Shown here: piece by piece, positions 29,063 to 31,289 of the stretch
Position numbering within the stretch: position 1 is the stretch's first letter
Layout of the letters: each line of letters begins with the position of its first letter
IMG/VR virus record: IMGVR_UViG_3300040801_001995
Coordinates: 1-31,289 of that record
Strand: one strand, 5' to 3'
From: a virus
Length of the DNA stretch: 31,289 nucleotides
Position numbers and translations under genes: made by a program
The notes under the pieces: model-generated
Databases searched by the model: none
What the model saw: only the letters and a program-made list of their open reading frames with translations
What the model was told of the DNA's origin: nothing

Positions 29063-31216
29063 TTACATATCTGCCATACGTTCAAGTGGTATTGCCGGTG
29101 GAGCCCCGCCTATCGGTTGCTCTTCAGGTGGCGTCATTGACCCTATCGGCTTTTCTGACTCCGGAGGCCCTTGTGGTCCGCTCGGAGGTCCGCCGGGGGC
29201 AGGTGGTCCCTGTGGCATCATCTGGCCCATTTGACCTGGCAATTGACCGTTGGCTGCGTTCATCTCCCACTCTGGCGGTACAATGTCGTCGCCGTCAAGC
29301 TTCAACGTCTTGGTGGTTTCGCGCAGGACCTTTGCCCTTCCTTCGATACCGATGATGGCAAGGTCGACCGGATTGTTTGTAAATGCCAAGAACTCCTGGC
29401 GCCTGGCCTGCAGTTGTTCAGCAATAATTAAATACTCGGATGCCCTGGCAACGATATTGATGTCCCCAGAATATTCCATACGTCCGGAAATGATAGCGTG
29501 TAGCCATGTCTGAAAAACGATCTTCTTTATGACGTTTCGATCTATATAGCCGATCGCGTCTTTCATGATCTTCGAAGATGCGTTCATCAACATAGCGAGA
29601 CCATGGGCCGTCTGACCGGCGCCGCCAGAGTTAGCGGACGGTGATCCCTGGTCGTATGCCGGCACGCCGAGTTGCTCGCCGGCCTGGTTATAAAAGAAAT
29701 TAAATATCTCCATCAGCTGACTGGTAACAAGATCCGGTTGATAGAAATTAATTGCGGGACGTCCTGAACCTGATGGGTCCGACTCCGTTTTCCATACCTT
29801 CCATGGCCATAACCTTTCGATATCGTCGCTGGGCGCGATGCGGTCCTTAAATACCTCAACCTGTGGCCCGGAGGCGATACCCATGTTGTTTGCAAGTGCC
29901 CTGGCGGACGCATTGCACATTCGTTGGCAGTCTTCCATCAACTCAGGTGGTGCACTCCCCCAGATAGAATCGGCTGAAGGATCGAAGGAAGCTGCATAAT
30001 ATGGTTTCCAGTTTAGTGGATGACGGTTTATCCTGAGCATTAGAACGCGGTTTCCGCACAGCATGGCTGCGACCGGGACCTCTTCGCTTATGTCTCCGTC
30101 ATATTTGATTCCCCACTCTGAAAGCATTCTTGCCGGTATTTCTCCATGAAACAAAAGGGCCTCGATCATTGCTGTCGGATCCGTCATTTCCTGTGGCCTG
30201 GACTCGATATTAGCCCGTTCCTGGTCCGTCCATAACCAATTGGATAGATACCCTGCCCTATGGTCTAACATCGTCGCCTCGATCGCCTTAGTGCTGAATC
30301 CTTCCGATGTTTTGAATGCTTGCAGGGCCGCCGGCCTGATGCGCATACGCTCAAACAGGTATCCATCATTTAGATTTTTAGCAGCTGGAGCAGGATAGAT
30401 ATCGAAGGGAGACACCCGTTTGTACTTCATGACCGATTGATTTTCATAATCAGGGTAGCTCGTCCCGTCTCCTCGCTGTTTCCATGCAAGCTTTCGCTCT
30501 GTCAAGCTAAATGGTCCGCGTATGAAAGCTGTTAGGTATGTTGAGAAATCTTTAATAAAATCAGCAAGTTCATCGTAAAAACCACCCTCTGATAGCAGGT
30601 CCTCGACTGTCATCTCGGCGTCCAGGCATTCTGTCTTTGCAACTTTTCTTATCTCGGACCTGGCCTCGCCCATCAACTCTGCCATGCGCAGGTCGATCAT
30701 CTCCGGGGTGATCGGAACGCCTGGCCCTAATACCTGCATAATTTCCATCAGTTCTTGCTTCAGGTTCGTTACGACCCTCTCGACGACTTCCTGTGGAACG
30801 TCCGGGACCGATGTTGGATCTATTCCCCACGGCTTCTCGCCTGCAGGGAGGAGGATGTCCTTGATCTGCGCCTCGATCGATCGCGACTTGACATTCGTCA
30901 ACATCATGTAAATCTCTGATCCACCGAATTCCCTGATAGCTGCGAGGTCGTCTGGCTCATATTTGCCCTTCCTGGCCCTGATGCATTTGGCAAGACGTTC
31001 GTCAACTTGCCACTTAGCATTCTTTGCGGCCTCCCAAAGTTTCCAGAGGTGAGCAGCCGTCCCTATCAGTTCAGGCTTCTGCTGTTGCTCGAGATCCGCC
31101 TTTTCCTTCGCGGCGATTGAATTCAACTCTTTATTTCCGACCATCCGAACCATGCCACTGTAATCCGATATGGCCGGCTGTCCGGGATTTAGCGTGTTAC
31201 CTGCTGTGTCTGCCAT
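29063..31216 (-). CDS. Portal protein, P22-type (717 aa)
   Basis: Forms the dodecameric ring at one capsid vertex through which DNA enters and leaves. It starts at ATG 31216 with AAGGAGAT 8 bases before. The N-terminal half is helical (HLWKLWEAAKNAKWQVDERLAK, GSEIYMMLTNVKSRSIEAQIKDIL). A mixed core contains MKYKRVSPFDIYPAPAAKNL and VLMLRINRHPLNWKPYYAASF, typical of podoviral portals, followed by the QRMCNASARALANNMGIASGPQ stem-like helices and YDQGSPSANSGGAGQTAHGLAML, where portals carry a flexible Gly-rich tunnel loop. The C-terminus is Pro/Gly-rich. Length equals that of P22 gp1 (725 aa). It is the first complete gene of the window's virion module. Confidence 0.85.
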   Translation of the reverse strand: MADTAGNTLNPGQPAISDYSGMVRMVGNKELNSIAAKEKADLEQQQKPELIGTAAHLWKLWEAAKNAKWQVDERLAKCIRARKGKYEPDDLAAIREFGGSEIYMMLTNVKSRSIEAQIKDILLPAGEKPWGIDPTSVPDVPQEVVERVVTNLKQELMEIMQVLGPGVPITPEMIDLRMAELMGEARSEIRKVAKTECLDAEMTVEDLLSEGGFYDELADFIKDFSTYLTAFIRGPFSLTERKLAWKQRGDGTSYPDYENQSVMKYKRVSPFDIYPAPAAKNLNDGYLFERMRIRPAALQAFKTSEGFSTKAIEATMLDHRAGYLSNWLWTDQERANIESRPQEMTDPTAMIEALLFHGEIPARMLSEWGIKYDGDISEEVPVAAMLCGNRVLMLRINRHPLNWKPYYAASFDPSADSIWGSAPPELMEDCQRMCNASARALANNMGIASGPQVEVFKDRIAPSDDIERLWPWKVWKTESDPSGSGRPAINFYQPDLVTSQLMEIFNFFYNQAGEQLGVPAYDQGSPSANSGGAGQTAHGLAMLMNASSKIMKDAIGYIDRNVIKKIVFQTWLHAIISGRMEYSGDINIVARASEYLIIAEQLQARRQEFLAFTNNPVDLAIIGIEGRAKVLRETTKTLKLDGDDIVPPEWEMNAANGQLPGQMGQMMPQGPPAPGGPPSGPQGPPESEKPIGSMTPPEEQPIGGAPPAIPLERMADM

Positions 31217-31220
31217 CTAT

Positions 31221-31289
31221 TTAATCTCCTTCGGGATTTCTGAATCCACCCTTATACCTTGCCTGGTACCTGGCAGCCCACTTCTTTTC
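31221..31289 (-). CDS. C-terminal end of an upstream gene, possibly terminase large subunit
   Basis: A frame open at the right edge gives 22 residues (EKKWAARYQARYK, then GGFRNPEGD) and stops at TAA four bases before the portal ATG, with the portal's ribosome binding site inside it. Basic, aromatic composition and the position just before a portal gene suit a terminase large subunit, but 22 residues cannot establish this. Confidence 0.45.
   Translation of the reverse strand, partial: EKKWAARYQARYKGGFRNPEGD

Noticed and set aside
1-31289. CRISPR arrays, tRNA genes, insertion sequences and attachment sites
   Set aside because: No regularly spaced direct repeats, cloverleaf-like segments, transposase motifs or integrase genes were seen on reading both strands.

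Overview
This window is part of a tailed double-stranded DNA bacteriophage genome, most likely a podovirus with a P22-type virion plan. Every convincing gene lies on the minus strand and reads from the right end (about 31.2 kb) to the left. Genes are tightly packed, with stop/start overlaps such as TAATG and ATGA and AGGAG-type ribosome binding sites, so the host is a bacterium. No integrase, replication, lysis or tRNA gene was seen. There is no gene-free stretch longer than 300 bases.

In transcription order the window opens with the last codons of an upstream gene (possibly terminase), a 717-aa portal, three very small genes sharing an N-terminal MD(K/N)S motif (the third strongly Cys-rich), two hypothetical genes and a 772-aa modular glycan-binding/fibre-like protein. 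A 131-aa virion-surface-like protein, a GT-B glycosyltransferase, a PAPS-type sulfotransferase and three small unknown genes follow. Next comes the capsid block: coiled-coil scaffold, HK97/P22-type major capsid protein and a 174-aa decoration-like protein. The tail block is a 186-aa unknown, a head-tail adaptor-like protein, an 833-aa nozzle-like protein, a Cys-rich Ig-like protein and a zinc-ribbon protein. Two helical, Gln-rich ejection-type proteins then precede the largest gene.

The leftmost 11.66 kb is one uninterrupted reading frame, checked codon by codon: at least 3,887 residues, running off the left edge. It sits where P22-type phages keep ejection proteins and has the make-up of a phage 'large polyvalent protein'. 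Its parts are Gly/Ala-rich hydrophobic segments, an HELTH zinc metallopeptidase, polyvalent-type conserved regions, a tandem 53-residue repeat, a cobalamin-type radical SAM enzyme whose barrel appears split by an ADP-ribosyltransferase-like domain, a second ART/MuF-like region, and an LPD38-like hydrophobic C-terminal region. The likely picture is a capsid-packaged toolkit delivered with the DNA; that is inference.

Regulation visible in the sequence includes four copies of a promoter-like motif (TTGACAC-type box followed closely by TATA), hairpins after the capsid and decoration-like genes, and an 11-bp inverted repeat that would hide the Shine-Dalgarno of the major capsid gene. All functional calls come from motif reading; no database search was run.
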